Positions 53,187 to 62,201 are shown, counted from the stretch's first letter. The stretch: DNA of 64,000 bases from Nocardia kruczakiae NBRC 101016 (GCF_001612965.1 NZ_BDBL01000003.1:186001-250000); one strand, 5' to 3'. Program-made: numbers and translations. The notes: generated by a model from the letters alone, not told the origin.

Positions 53187-54314
53187 CTAGCTCAGCGTTT
53201 TCAGCGCCGCGGCATCGTAGGCCTTCAGCTCGTCGATCCGGCCGCCCAAGACCTTGGCTGCCCATTCCGGGTCCTGCAGGAGGGCACGGCCGACGGCGAC
53301 CAGGTCGAACTCGTCGCGCTCGAAGCGGTCGAGGAGGTTGTCGAGGCTGCCGAGTTCGGCGCCTCTGCCGGTGAAGGCGTGGAGGAAGTCGCCGTCGAGG
53401 CCGACCGAGCCGACGGTGATGGTGGGCTTGCCGGTGAGCTTCTTGGTCCACCCGGCGAGGTTCAGGTCCGAGCCGTCGAACTCCGGGAGCCAGTAGCGGC
53501 GGGTGGAGGCATGGAAGGCATCGACGCCGGCAGCGGCGAGCGGCGCCAGGATGGCTTCGAGTTCCTGCGGGGTCTCGGCGAGCCGCGCGCTGTAGGCCTC
53601 CTGCTTCCACTGCGAGAAGCGGAAGATCACCGGGAATCCGGGCGATACCGCCGCGCGGACCGCGGCGACGATCTCGGCCGCGAACCTGGTGCGCGCCACC
53701 GGATCTCCACCGTAGGCGTCGGTACGGCGGTTCGTGTGCGCCCACAGGAACTGGTCGACGAGGTAGCCGTGGGCGCCGTGCAGTTCGACGCCGTCGAAAC
53801 CGATCCGCTCGGCGTCCGCGGCGGCCTCGGCGAACGCGGCGATGACGTCGTCGAGATCGCGCTGCGTCATCGCTTCACCGGTCGGCTCGGTGCCGTCGAC
53901 GCGGATACCGGAGGGGCCCATGGCCGGGGCATCGGGGTAGGGCTGTTCGCCGCGATTGCGGACCATGCCGATATGCCACAGCTGCGGCACGATCGTGCCG
54001 CCGGCGGCGTGTACGTCCGCGGCGACCTTCGCCCAGCCCGCCAGCTGCTCCGCGCCGTGGAATCGCGGAACCCGATCACTCTGTCCGGCCGACTCGTGGC
54101 CGACGTAGGTCCCCTCGGTGACGATGAGGCCGACACCGGCGGCGGCGCGGCGCGCATAGTAGGACCGCACATCGTCACCCGGAACGCCGCCGGGAGAGAA
54201 CATGCGCGTCATCGGCGCCATCACGATGCGGTTGGGGACGGTCAGGCCGTTGAGCGAAACGGGGCGGGACAGGATTTCCGCTGCGCGGGAGGTGTCGGAC
54301 ACGGTGACGGTCAC
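53187..54314 (-). CDS. NADH:flavin oxidoreductase, Old Yellow Enzyme family
   Basis: 375 residues. TIM-barrel flavoprotein with RIVMAPMTRMFSPGGVP, QLWHIGMV, and the substrate-binding VELHGAHGYLVDQFLW. Reduces activated C=C bonds with FMN and NAD(P)H. GTG 54314 is preferred because AGGAG stands 6 bases before it; a TTG nine codons upstream also keeps the frame. Divergent from a MarR gene with an inverted repeat in between, the classical arrangement of a stress-inducible reductase and its repressor. Confidence 0.86.
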   Translation of the reverse strand: MTVTVSDTSRAAEILSRPVSLNGLTVPNRIVMAPMTRMFSPGGVPGDDVRSYYARRAAAGVGLIVTEGTYVGHESAGQSDRVPRFHGAEQLAGWAKVAADVHAAGGTIVPQLWHIGMVRNRGEQPYPDAPAMGPSGIRVDGTEPTGEAMTQRDLDDVIAAFAEAAADAERIGFDGVELHGAHGYLVDQFLWAHTNRRTDAYGGDPVARTRFAAEIVAAVRAAVSPGFPVIFRFSQWKQEAYSARLAETPQELEAILAPLAAAGVDAFHASTRRYWLPEFDGSDLNLAGWTKKLTGKPTITVGSVGLDGDFLHAFTGRGAELGSLDNLLDRFERDEFDLVAVGRALLQDPEWAAKVLGGRIDELKAYDAAALKTLS

Positions 54315-54330
54315 TGGGTACTCCTCGTAG

Positions 54331-54406
54331 AAACTTGACAACTTTTATGGTTGATAACCTCAAGCATTGCCCACGGTAGGGGTGAATAGTTGAGATGGTC
54401 AAGTTT
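54331..54406 (+). promoter_or_regulatory. divergent promoter region with inverted repeats for the OYE/MarR pair
   Basis: AAACTTGAC (54331-54339) and GTCAAGTTT (54398-54406) are exact inverted copies at the two ends of the gap, one next to each gene start, with GGTTGATAACC (54349-54359) between. Likely MarR sites acting on both genes. Confidence 0.55.
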
Positions 54407-54417
54407 CAGGACATAGG

Positions 54418-54852
54418 ATGAATTGCATGGCCGAGGCTCCGCACATCGACACCGCCCAGCTCATGGAGCTGCTCTCGGTGTCGCTGGGCGTCTACTACAG
54501 CGAATTCACGGTCGCGGCGGCGAGTGAGAACCTCACGGCAAGTCAGGGCAAGACGTTGACGGTGCTGCGCCGGGGCCCCGCCGCGATGCGCACCCTGGCC
54601 GAGACCCTGGCGTGTGATGCGTCCAACGTCACGGGGATCATCAACCGGCTGGAGAAACGGGGCCTTGTCCGACGGGAGGCCAGCTCAACCGACCGCCGCG
54701 TCACCAATCTGGTCATCACCCCCGAGGGTGAGCGCGCCGTCGACGCGATCCGCGCGAAAATGCACCGGACCCGAGAAGGCCTGAGCCGACTCGGCGACGA
54801 GGACCGTGACCGTCTGTCCACGCTCCTGGAACGGGTCTTCGTCCAACCCTGA
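54418..54852 (+). CDS. MarR family repressor of the OYE gene
   Basis: 144 residues; winged helix TLAETLACDASNVTGIINRL then EKRGLVRREASSTDRRVTNL is typical MarR. ATG at 54418, divergent from the Old Yellow Enzyme. Probably senses an electrophile or oxidant and represses both genes. A cysteine in the recognition region (LACDAS) could be redox-active. Confidence 0.84.
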   Translation: MNCMAEAPHIDTAQLMELLSVSLGVYYSEFTVAAASENLTASQGKTLTVLRRGPAAMRTLAETLACDASNVTGIINRLEKRGLVRREASSTDRRVTNLVITPEGERAVDAIRAKMHRTREGLSRLGDEDRDRLSTLLERVFVQP

Positions 54853-55231
54853 TATTCGACAAAGACCGTGGCTCGGCAGGGTAAGTGCCGAACCCCGGTA
54901 CAGGGCAGCAACTTTGCCGACGGCGAGGACTGGTTGACCGCCGTGAAGTACTGCGCCGCCGCCATGACAGCGATCGGCGCGGTCGCAAGGCTCGTGTTGC
55001 CAGAATGCGCCGTGAACTTGCCAGAAATCGGATGTTTCGACGGCTAACGTTTTTCGTGCGCCCAGGCCGGTCGCGGCGGGTGCTGAGGCCGCCGAGTGCG
55101 CAAAGTAGCCCGCTCCTGGAACTGAACGCGGATCCGCACGTAGGAGGGGAGATCCGCGCTCAGGCCGGACCCACCGTGCCGACTTGATAGTTTGAAGTCG
55201 TTGTGCGGCTGGGCGCGAGAGGGAATCTCTG
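54853..55231 (+). other. 379-bp gap, nothing recognised
   Basis: Frames present are short and in competing phases. The right end carries the leader of the AraC-type gene. No hairpin or repeat stood out. Confidence 0.4.
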
Positions 55232-56191
55232 TTGGATTCGGAGTATCGGTGGGAGGACGAATCGTCGGCGACCGCCGAGACGCCCGCCGAGCGGATCGAG
55301 TCCTGGCACCATTACCTGCGGAGCCGACAGGGGTCGGTGGGATTGGCGTTCGCCGACACCGTCGACGACTTCGCCTGGTCGACCACCGCACAGCGGGTCG
55401 GCGAACTGCAGATCGTGCGCTTCGATTCCGATCCCGTGCATTACCGCAGAACCGGACGAGATGTGCGGGGCGACGGCGACGACAGCTACCGGTTGCTGCT
55501 CCCACTGCGCGGGGAATTCAAATTCGCGCAGGGTGACGCCGCGGAGGTCGTCGCTCCCGGCAGGGCGGCGTTCTTCCATTGGGGATCACCGCTGGTGATG
55601 CGTCAGGACGAGCCACTGCGCGCGCTGATCATGAGCGTTCCGGAGGCGTCGGTGGATCTGTCCCGCGCCAGGAACGCTCCCCTCGCGCTCGACGGACGGC
55701 GCCCCCTGGTGCGATCGCTGGTGCGGCAGATCGGTGAGCTGCACGCCGGTCACGGCGACTGGACCGCAGCGGATTTCGCCGTAGCGTATTCCAGCGCCCT
55801 CGTATTGCTCGACGGAGTGCTCAACCACGACCGAACCCGCGTCGCAGCGGGCGGCAAGTACGCGAATCTGGCCGCCCGCGCCCGCGAGATCATGGGAATC
55901 CACGCCGATGACAGCAGACTGACACCGGACGCTGTCGCCGATCTGTGCGGTTGCTCGCGACGAACGCTGCACAGCGCGCTCACCGAGGCGACGGGCCTGG
56001 CCCCGGCGGCACTGCTGCGCACGATTCGCCTCGACCGTGCGCGGCGACGCTTGTCGTCACCCCTGCAGGTGAACATGGACACGATCGCCCACCAGACCGG
56101 GTTCACCACGACACGCCGCTTCCGCGAAGCCTTTCAGCGCCGGTACGGCCGGAGTCCGGAGCAGATGCGCGCCGAACTGTACGGGCCGTAG
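55232..56191 (+). CDS. AraC family regulator
   Basis: 319 residues; N-terminal cupin-like sensing part (YRLLLPLRGEFKFAQGDAAE) and C-terminal double helix-turn-helix (DAVADLCGCSRRTLHSALTE, then VNMDTIAHQTGFTTTRRFRE and RYGRSPEQMRAEL). TTG start at 55232 with GAGAGGGA upstream. Target unknown; it is not clearly linked to a neighbour. Confidence 0.83.
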   Translation: MDSEYRWEDESSATAETPAERIESWHHYLRSRQGSVGLAFADTVDDFAWSTTAQRVGELQIVRFDSDPVHYRRTGRDVRGDGDDSYRLLLPLRGEFKFAQGDAAEVVAPGRAAFFHWGSPLVMRQDEPLRALIMSVPEASVDLSRARNAPLALDGRRPLVRSLVRQIGELHAGHGDWTAADFAVAYSSALVLLDGVLNHDRTRVAAGGKYANLAARAREIMGIHADDSRLTPDAVADLCGCSRRTLHSALTEATGLAPAALLRTIRLDRARRRLSSPLQVNMDTIAHQTGFTTTRRFREAFQRRYGRSPEQMRAELYGP

Positions 56192-56249
56192 CGGATTCCC
56201 ACCGGCGAGCCGGCTGCCCACGAACGAAAACGTCAGGCGGACTTGGTGT

Positions 56250-56567
56250 TTACGCCTGAATGACCTCGACGCGCACCAACGCGTTCGGCGAGTCACAACT
56301 GGCCCACGACTGGTTCTGACCGTACTGCACCGGGCCGTACTTCCAATAGGTGAACGGGACGGGCCACGCGACGCAGGTGAGCTTCACCTGCTGCCAGGTA
56401 GGCAGCTCGCAATTGGACATTCCACCGGTATTGAAGATGTTGTAGACGTGACAGTTCGCCTGCCACACCGGCACATCGGCGTTGGCCACACCCCCGCCGA
56501 CGAGCGCGGCGGCAGCCGTCGCCCCGGTAATGACCGCACTGGCTGCGAGTCGCTTCGCGAGAATCAT
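56250..56567 (-). CDS. small secreted protein
   Basis: 105 residues from ATG 56567 with AGGAGG seven bases upstream. Signal peptide (LAASAVITGATAAAALVGGG, cleaved after VANA), mature part of about 75 residues with four cysteines (ANCHVY, MSNCEL, LTCVAW, ASCDSP), so two disulfides are likely, and many aromatic residues. Family not recognised; typical of small exported actinomycete proteins. Confidence 0.75.
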   Translation of the reverse strand: MILAKRLAASAVITGATAAAALVGGGVANADVPVWQANCHVYNIFNTGGMSNCELPTWQQVKLTCVAWPVPFTYWKYGPVQYGQNQSWASCDSPNALVRVEVIQA

Positions 56568-56841
56568 GTCGAAACCTCCTGAGCAGTTGTGCCTGAAAGA
56601 TCGCTGAAGATTCGCGGACGTTACGCCCGTCGGTGCGCGACCGATGAACACGGCAGCGGGAGTGGGCCGTAGGTCGGCCAACTCCTGCTGCCGGATGCGC
56701 TCTCGGCACGGTCGCCAGAAGTTGACCCACAGCGTTTACCAAAGCGTGGTGCTTTCATCCCGTACCGCCGGATCGCGTCGTGATCACGTCGGAAACCGCG
56801 ATCGCCCAGCAGGATTCGGCGGGCGGTTTCAGACTGGTGCG

Positions 56842-57255
56842 GTGACCGACTACCTGCTGCGCCCGATCGGAGCCGTCGAATCCGAGCTCACCGACCGCGC
56901 TACCGCACCGCGCCAGGCCGACGAGGGCGCCCCACCGGCGTGGGTGGTGCTCGACGAGCGTTACGCCGAAGCGCTGGAAGGCCTCGCGCCGGGTATGGAC
57001 CTGGTGCTGCTGACCTGGCTCGACCGCGCCGACCGGGACACTCTGGCGGTCCATCCCCGGGGCGACACGAGCCGGCCGCTCAGCGGTGTCTTCAGCACGC
57101 GCGCACCACACCGTCCCAACCCGATCGGGGTGCACGAGGTCCGGATCCTGTCCATCACCGGCACCCGGATCCGCGTCGCCCATCTGGAAGCCTTCGACGG
57201 AACTCCGGTTCTCGACATCAAACCCGTTCTGACCGCGTCCGCGGCGAACCGGTGA
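56842..57255 (+). CDS. tRNA threonylcarbamoyladenosine N6-methyltransferase TrmO (TsaA-like)
   Basis: 137 residues. Family words: LRPIGAVESELTDR, VLLTWLDRADRDTLAVHPRG and the signature FSTRAPHRPNPIGVH, with VLDIKPVL near the end. Uses S-adenosylmethionine to methylate t6A37 in tRNA. GTG 56842 is taken as the start because this is where family similarity begins. Small beta-barrel form without the extra C-terminal domain. Confidence 0.82.
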   Translation: MTDYLLRPIGAVESELTDRATAPRQADEGAPPAWVVLDERYAEALEGLAPGMDLVLLTWLDRADRDTLAVHPRGDTSRPLSGVFSTRAPHRPNPIGVHEVRILSITGTRIRVAHLEAFDGTPVLDIKPVLTASAANR

Positions 57256-57297
57256 GATGAGGGCGATCGCCGGCCAACTCCCGGCGGGGCGCCGCGG

Positions 57298-58659
57298 TCA
57301 GTCGTTGTCGCAGAGCGCTTTCAAGGTCCGCGGGACTTCTTCGGCCGGCAGATAGCATCCGGTCTGCTCGAAACCGCCGATGGTGTGGGTGGTGTAGTCG
57401 CCGTAGCCGATGCGCAGGAAATCGTCGCCGCTGAGGCCGTGCACCGTCCAGTCGAAGGCCACCCGAGCGCGGGCGACGAGCGTGCGCAGGGCCATCAGAT
57501 GATAGCCGCGCGTGACGAATTGAGCTGGGATACCGCGCAATCCGATTTTCAGCGGGCGCGCCACCGCATCGGCGCCGCCGAGGTCGACCACCATGCCGAG
57601 GTCCTGATGCCGGTACGGCGTGGGCTGCCCGCCACGCAGCGTCGCCACCAGATTCCTGCCGAGGTGGCGGCCCTGGCGCATGGCGTGCTGCGCGGTGGGA
57701 GCGCACAGTGTGCCGGCATCGGCGGTCAGGTCGGGGACCGCCGCCGCATCGCCGCAGGCCCACACACCGGTGAGTCCCGGCACGGTGAAATCGGCGTCGG
57801 CGACGATGCGGCCCTTCGTCGTCGCCGCGCCCAGATGTCCGGCCAAGGGGCTGGGGACCACACCCGCGGTCCACAGCACCGTCCGCGTCGGGATGAAGCG
57901 GCCGTTGGTGAGCTGAACACCATGGGCGGTAACCTCTTTCGCCGACGTGCCGGTGATCAGTTCGATGCCGCGGTCGGCCAGATTCCGCTTGGTCTGTTCC
58001 CCGAGTCGCTGTCCGAGTTCGGGCATGATCCGGTCGCCGTGCGTGACCAGATGCCAGCGCACCATGCCGGATTCCAGCTTCGGGAAATACCGGCGCGCGG
58101 CGGCCCGGGTGACCTTGTTGAGCACGGCCGCGGTCTCGGTGCCGGCGTATCCGGCGCCGATGGTGACGAAGTTCAGGCGCTCCCGGTCTTCCTCCTCACC
58201 GCCGCGCACCGCCGCGATGTCCAGTTGCTGCAGCACGTGGTCACGCAGGAACATGGCCTCGGCGAGCGTCTTCATCCCGAATCCGTACTCGTCCAGTCCG
58301 GGCACGTCGAGGACGCGGGTGATGCTGCCCGGAACGAGCACCAGATGGTCGTAGTCGAGGGCATTTTCGGTGCCGGCGGATCCGCGCACCACGACCTGCC
58401 GGGTATCGGGATGCACCCCGATCGCCATGCCCGGAACCACCTCGGTGCGCCGCAGCACCCGCCGCAGCGACACCGTGATCGACCGCGGATTCAGCACACC
58501 GGAGGCGACCTGCGGCAACAGCGGCAGATAGAGCAGCCCCGCATCCGGTGTCACGAGTTGGATGAATGCTTCGTCGGAGCCGAGATGACGTTCCAGGTAA
58601 CGGGCACATTCGACGCCGGAGAAACCACCGCCGATGATCACGATCTTCGCGGGACTCAC
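57298..58659 (-). CDS. type II NADH dehydrogenase / FAD-NAD(P) oxidoreductase
   Basis: 453 residues. FAD motif IVIIGGGFSGVECARYLE at the N-terminus, NAD(P)H motif FVTIGAGYAGTETAAVL near 160 and VWACGDAAAVPDL near 305, with a hydrophobic C-terminal helix. Single-subunit, non-proton-pumping dehydrogenase at the membrane that passes electrons to quinone. Its start is 132 bases from the end of a TetR gene on the same strand. Confidence 0.85.
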   Translation of the reverse strand: MSPAKIVIIGGGFSGVECARYLERHLGSDEAFIQLVTPDAGLLYLPLLPQVASGVLNPRSITVSLRRVLRRTEVVPGMAIGVHPDTRQVVVRGSAGTENALDYDHLVLVPGSITRVLDVPGLDEYGFGMKTLAEAMFLRDHVLQQLDIAAVRGGEEEDRERLNFVTIGAGYAGTETAAVLNKVTRAAARRYFPKLESGMVRWHLVTHGDRIMPELGQRLGEQTKRNLADRGIELITGTSAKEVTAHGVQLTNGRFIPTRTVLWTAGVVPSPLAGHLGAATTKGRIVADADFTVPGLTGVWACGDAAAVPDLTADAGTLCAPTAQHAMRQGRHLGRNLVATLRGGQPTPYRHQDLGMVVDLGGADAVARPLKIGLRGIPAQFVTRGYHLMALRTLVARARVAFDWTVHGLSGDDFLRIGYGDYTTHTIGGFEQTGCYLPAEEVPRTLKALCDND

Positions 58660-58791
58660 GAATTCACTCTACTGATCGCATCGAAGACGCGGGTCCGAGT
58701 TCGTCGGCGGGCCCAGGCCGTGGTCGTGACGGCGAAAGGCGAATCGGCGCAACACATACCGGCGACAATCGATCGCCGGGCGGTTCGCCCG

Positions 58792-59430
58792 CTACGCCGT
58801 GGCGTCCGGGACCGGGCGGGCCGGGGGCTGCGGCGCCAGCTGGACACCGGCCAGACCGGTCCAGCACAGGCTGGCGGTGGTGGCGACGGCCTCATGTTTG
58901 GGCAGAGGTTTGCCGGTGGCGACCCAGTCCCGCGCACACGATTGGGCGATCGCGACCAACTCGGCCGTGATCAGCCAGCCGTGTTCGGCGCGCGGCAGCG
59001 GATGCGGCGCCAGCGCCCGGGCGAGCGTCTCGATACAGATGGTGGCGGCCCGATGCGCGATGCGCTGCGCCGACGGTTCGTCGGCCACGGCGGCCCCGGC
59101 CAGCAGGGCGGCACTGCGTGGCCGGATGTCGGCGAAGTCGAACACCGCCGCGACCGAGGCCTCCACGATGGCCCGCATGCCCTCGGCGGGTTCGAGTGCG
59201 GCGGTGAGTGTCTCCTCCAGTTCCTGCATCGCCTCGTGCAGCACGGCCAGATACAGTTCCAGCTTGCTCGAGAACGACTTGTACAGGACGGGCTTACTGA
59301 TCCCGGCCCGGCAGGCGATCTCCTCCATGCCCGCGGCCCGATACCCGCACGCGGCGAACAAACCCGCCGCCGCGGCCAGGATCACCCGCCGGCGTTGCTG
59401 CCTGGCCTGCGTCATCTGTCTGTCCACCAC
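58792..59430 (-). CDS. TetR family regulator
   Basis: 212 residues; DNA-binding part MEEIACRAGISKPVLYKSFS then SKLELYLAVLHEAMQELEE. It is upstream of and co-directional with the NADH dehydrogenase gene; it may regulate it, but no operator is visible. Ligand unknown. Confidence 0.82.
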   Translation of the reverse strand: MVDRQMTQARQQRRRVILAAAAGLFAACGYRAAGMEEIACRAGISKPVLYKSFSSKLELYLAVLHEAMQELEETLTAALEPAEGMRAIVEASVAAVFDFADIRPRSAALLAGAAVADEPSAQRIAHRAATICIETLARALAPHPLPRAEHGWLITAELVAIAQSCARDWVATGKPLPKHEAVATTASLCWTGLAGVQLAPQPPARPVPDATA

Positions 59431-59530
59431 CTGGCACCTCCTGCGCCCACGGTACCGACGCCCCGGTTCGGCACAACCGCGACCCGCACGATCACGCCGA
59501 TTTCGCCGGCTTACGCCCGTCCGGCCGCGC

Positions 59531-59660
59531 CTACGGAGCGAGGACTATTCGCCCGAACACTTCGCCCGCGTCCATCTTCCGGTGCGCGAGAACGGCATCG
59601 TCCAACGGAAGTACCGCGTGGACCACCGTGCGGAGTTCGCGCAAACGATCGCCACGGTCG
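59531..59660 (-). pseudogene. C-terminal remnant of a quinone oxidoreductase
   Basis: RLRELRTVVHAVLPLDDAV then LAHRKMDAGEVFGRIVLAP and stop match the end of zinc-type quinone oxidoreductases. Everything before about 59660 is replaced by the TetR remnant on the other strand. Inactive. Confidence 0.65.
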
Positions 59661-59915
59661 GCCGACGAGGTCGTCACCGCCACCGCGCCGGCGCCAGTCG
59701 GTCCGGCCACGCTGTACCGGCGCTTCCCGACCAAGCGGATCCTGGCCACCGAGGCGTTCGCGGAACAGATGCATGCCTGCCGGGCCGTGGTGGACGAGGG
59801 ACTCGCGGAGCCGGACGCGTGGCGGGGCTTCTGTCTCGTGGTCGAGAAGCTCTTCGCACTGCACGCTCACAGCCGGGGCTTCACCGAAGCCTTCACGGCC
59901 GCCCTTCCGCTCTGA
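59661..59915 (+). pseudogene. internal/C-terminal remnant of a TetR regulator
   Basis: VGPATLYRRFPTKRILATEA then FAEQMHACRAVV is the second half of a TetR helix-turn-helix and its next helices; the first half is missing and the protein ends early (HAHSRGFTEAFTAALPL). Together with the preceding remnant it shows a deletion join at about 59660. Confidence 0.62.
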
Positions 59916-60071
59916 CGCACGCCGATACCCGGAGGTGGCGCGGGTCACTGCTTTCCGGTCGCTCACCGGCCGATTGCCGGGCGAGCGGGCGGCGCATGTA
60001 ACCTTTCCTCCCAGGAACTCGCACCTGAGGCGGGTTCACCCCAGCCTGGTGTGGTCAGAAGGGAGATACCG

Positions 60072-60146
60072 ATGGGTAAGCGTGGGCGTAAGAAGCGCAG
60101 CCGCCGTAAGAATGCGGCCAACCACGGCAAGCGGCCCAACTCCTGA
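60072..60146 (+). CDS. 50S ribosomal protein bL37 (24 residues)
   Basis: MGKRGRKKRSRRK followed by NAANHGKRPNS: very basic 24-residue protein matching the actinobacterial ribosomal protein bL37 seen in mycobacterial ribosome structures. AGAAGGGAG lies 7-8 bases before the ATG. Convergent with the anti-sigma gene, separated by a perfect hairpin. Such a gene is easily missed by annotation for its size. A position beside sigH/rshA agrees with what I recall from mycobacteria. Confidence 0.85.
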   Translation: MGKRGRKKRSRRKNAANHGKRPNS

Positions 60147-60205
60147 GCCGTCGCGCCGTGCGCCCCGGGACCGCCCAGCGGACTCGGTGCACTGCTGAAA
60201 ACGAC

Positions 60206-60240
60206 AATGCGGCACGCCATCATGGATGGCGTGCCGCATT
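60206..60240 (+). terminator. bidirectional terminator between bL37 and the anti-sigma gene
   Basis: AATGCGGCACGCCAT, loop CATGG, ATGGCGTGCCGCATT: perfect 15-pair stem with A-rich and T-containing flanks, positioned between two convergent genes. Confidence 0.85.
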
Positions 60241-60251
60241 CGTCTGTGCGG

Positions 60252-60566
60252 TCAGGACTCGCGTTCCACGCGGGTTTCGGTGATCGTGATCGACCGCCGG
60301 ATGTCGAGAGTGAGCCGCTCGCGCAGCGATTCGGGGGCACGATCCCCACCGCATTTGCGGCTCAGCAGGCGCTTGAGCTTCTCTTCCAGACCGTATGCCT
60401 CGATGCACGGCGAGCAATGGTCCATGTGGTGCTGCAATCGCGCCCGCGTGGCCTCGTCGCATTCGCCGTCGAGAATCAGCCAGACGTCGGTCAGTACCGC
60501 CGAACAGTCCAGTTCCATCTCGTCCCCGGCGCCCCGATCGTCGTGCTCGTGCCCACTCGTGCTCAC
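60252..60566 (-). CDS. rshA: zinc-binding anti-sigma factor of SigH (RshA/RsrA type)
   Basis: 104 residues. The redox zinc centre HHMDHCSPC (HxxxCxxC) stands near residue 46 with an upstream Cys (LDCSAVL) as fourth ligand. It binds the sigma factor when reduced and lets go on disulfide stress. GTG start overlaps the sigH stop (GTGA), giving coupled synthesis. Ends at the bidirectional terminator. Confidence 0.88.
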   Translation of the reverse strand: MSTSGHEHDDRGAGDEMELDCSAVLTDVWLILDGECDEATRARLQHHMDHCSPCIEAYGLEEKLKRLLSRKCGGDRAPESLRERLTLDIRRSITITETRVERES

Positions 60567-61492
60567 TGGGTTACCTCCTGACGCGCCCCGTTGCCCGTTC
60601 GGTTCCGGTCGAACCCCCGCTCGTGCGCGACATCGGCCAACAGCCCCTTGAGCTGTTTGCGTCCGCGGTGCAGCCGGGACATGACGGTGCCGATCGGGGT
60701 CCCCATGATGTCGGCAATCTCCTTGTAGGGGAAGCCCTCCACGTCGGCGTAGTACACCGCCATCCGGAATTCCTCCGGCAGCGACTGCAGTGCCGCCTTG
60801 ATGTCGTCGTCGGGCAGCGCCTCCAGCGCCTCCATCTCCGCCGAGCGAAGACCGGTGGAGGTGTGCTCGGCCGTGGCGGCGAGTTGCCAGTCGGTGATCT
60901 CGTCGGTGGGGTACTGCGCGGGCTGGCGCTGCTTCTTGCGATAGGAGTTGATGTAGGTGTTGGTGAGGATCCGGTACAGCCAGGCCCGCAGGTTGGTGCC
61001 CTCCCGGAAGGACCGGAAGCCCTGGTACGCCTTGGCGAAGGTCTCCTGCACCAGATCCTCGGCGTCGGCCGGGTTGCGGGTCATCCGCAGGGCCGCACCG
61101 TAGAGCTGATCCAGCAGCGGCAGCGCGTCGCGCTCGAAGCGCCGCGCGAGTTCGGCCTCGTCGGCTGTCGAGCGCACCGTCGAATCACCATCGATCTCCG
61201 TGTCCTCGGCGTCGCGAGCCTCGGCATCCTCGGACGCCGTGTCGTCGTCCACCGGGTCGTCGGGGATCTCGATATCTTCCGGCCGGGAACCGCCCGCGGT
61301 GTCACCGCGGGGGCGATCGGCCGCCAGTTCGTCGTCGCTCGTCACGGAAGTCCCTTCGGTCGCCGTAGCATCTGAATCTACCGCGCGCGAGGGCCGCCGA
61401 TCGAACCCGGTGTCCGGGACGATGATGTCGATCAGCGGGTACGACAGCGAGTCGCCGGTCGTTACCGGGCGTTCGTCGACGAGGACGGTCAC
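60563..61492 (-). CDS. sigH: ECF sigma factor SigH/SigR with long acidic N-terminal extension
   Basis: Stress-response sigma factor. Core of about 200 residues: region 2 [20 protein letters not shown] and [20 protein letters not shown], region 4 [20 protein letters not shown] and [17 protein letters not shown], close to mycobacterial SigH. About 110 residues precede the core; they are rich in Asp/Glu/Thr and seem disordered. GTG 61492 is chosen (AAGGAG six bases upstream); an ATG at 61498 is too close to that site. A sigma-H-type promoter at 61566-61592 drives the gene, so starts further up would lie outside the message. The extension recalls the unstable SigR' form in Streptomyces. Confidence 0.85.
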   Translation of the reverse strand: MTVLVDERPVTTGDSLSYPLIDIIVPDTGFDRRPSRAVDSDATATEGTSVTSDDELAADRPRGDTAGGSRPEDIEIPDDPVDDDTASEDAEARDAEDTEIDGDSTVRSTADEAELARRFERDALPLLDQLYGAALRMTRNPADAEDLVQETFAKAYQGFRSFREGTNLRAWLYRILTNTYINSYRKKQRQPAQYPTDEITDWQLAATAEHTSTGLRSAEMEALEALPDDDIKAALQSLPEEFRMAVYYADVEGFPYKEIADIMGTPIGTVMSRLHRGRKQLKGLLADVAHERGFDRNRTGNGARQEVTQ

Positions 61493-61565
61493 CGGCATCT
61501 CCTTCGAACTTTTCCGAATCTCGAGCGGCTGCGAAGGCAGCTGCGCTGTGCTGGCGGAACAGTGC

Positions 61566-61592
61566 AACATGCACGACGCCGACTGTGTTCCC
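61566..61592 (-). promoter_or_regulatory. SigH-type autoregulatory promoter
   Basis: On the minus strand GGGAACA, then GTT with exactly 18 bases between GGAAC and GTT, the SigH/SigR consensus (gGGAAYA-N-cGTT). Transcription should begin near 61559, about 67 bases before the chosen sigH start. Supports positive autoregulation under thiol stress. Confidence 0.82.
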
Positions 61593-61659
61593 ACCGCACG
61601 CGTCACACCGGCCGACATGCGATTGCCGGGTGTGAACCGGCGCCGCTAGGGTGACCGGC

Positions 61660-62148
61660 ATGGCCGCATCGACACCCGCGATCCGGGCACTGACCCAGGC
61701 GAAGGTGCCCCATGTGGTGCATTCCTATCCACACGATCCGCGCAGCGAGTCCTACGGCGACGAGGCCGTCACCGCCCTGTCGGAGCGGGTGGGTGTGACG
61801 GCCGCGCAGATCTTCAAGACGCTGGTCATCGAGCTGTCGACCGGCACGCCCGCGGTCGCGGTGCTCCCGGTTCCGCAGTCGCTGTCGCTGAAGGCGGCGG
61901 CCGCGGCGCTGGGCGCACCCAAGGCGGCCATGGCCGACAAGGCGAAGGCCCAGCGCATCACCGGTTACGTCCTGGGCGGCGTGTCGCCGCTCGGACAGAA
62001 GCGCGCACTGCCCACCGTGCTGGACGAATCCGCCCTGAGCTGGGATCGCATCCTCTTCAGCGCCGGCAAGCGCGGGCTCGAGATCGAACTCGCCCCCGCC
62101 GAGCTGATCCGGCTGACCGGCGCGGTCACAGCGCCCGTCGTCGCCTGA
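61660..62148 (+). CDS. ybaK: Cys-tRNA(Pro) deacylase, YbaK/EbsC family
   Basis: 162 residues. YbaK fold with GVTAAQIFKTLVIELS near 45 (the conserved lysine region), AVAVLPVPQSLSLKAAAAAL and a GYVLGGVSPLGQKRALPTVL segment. It removes wrongly attached cysteine from tRNA-Pro. ATG 61660 (GGGTGA upstream) or a GTG at 61651 may be the start. Divergent from sigH with a short shared gap. Confidence 0.85.
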   Translation: MAASTPAIRALTQAKVPHVVHSYPHDPRSESYGDEAVTALSERVGVTAAQIFKTLVIELSTGTPAVAVLPVPQSLSLKAAAAALGAPKAAMADKAKAQRITGYVLGGVSPLGQKRALPTVLDESALSWDRILFSAGKRGLEIELAPAELIRLTGAVTAPVVA

Positions 62149-62201
62149 TTCCCCGCAGCCCGGGAGATCCGACCACACGGATCGGAAATATTTGCATGTA
62201 A

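Noticed and set aside
57385..60198. 937-codon plus-strand open frame across several genes
   Set aside because: Runs antisense through the NADH dehydrogenase and TetR genes and over bL37 in another frame; a GC-driven artefact.
60206..60240. Possible operator instead of terminator between bL37 and the anti-sigma gene
   Set aside because: 15 perfectly paired bases with a 5-base loop between two convergent gene ends fit a terminator better than a protein site.
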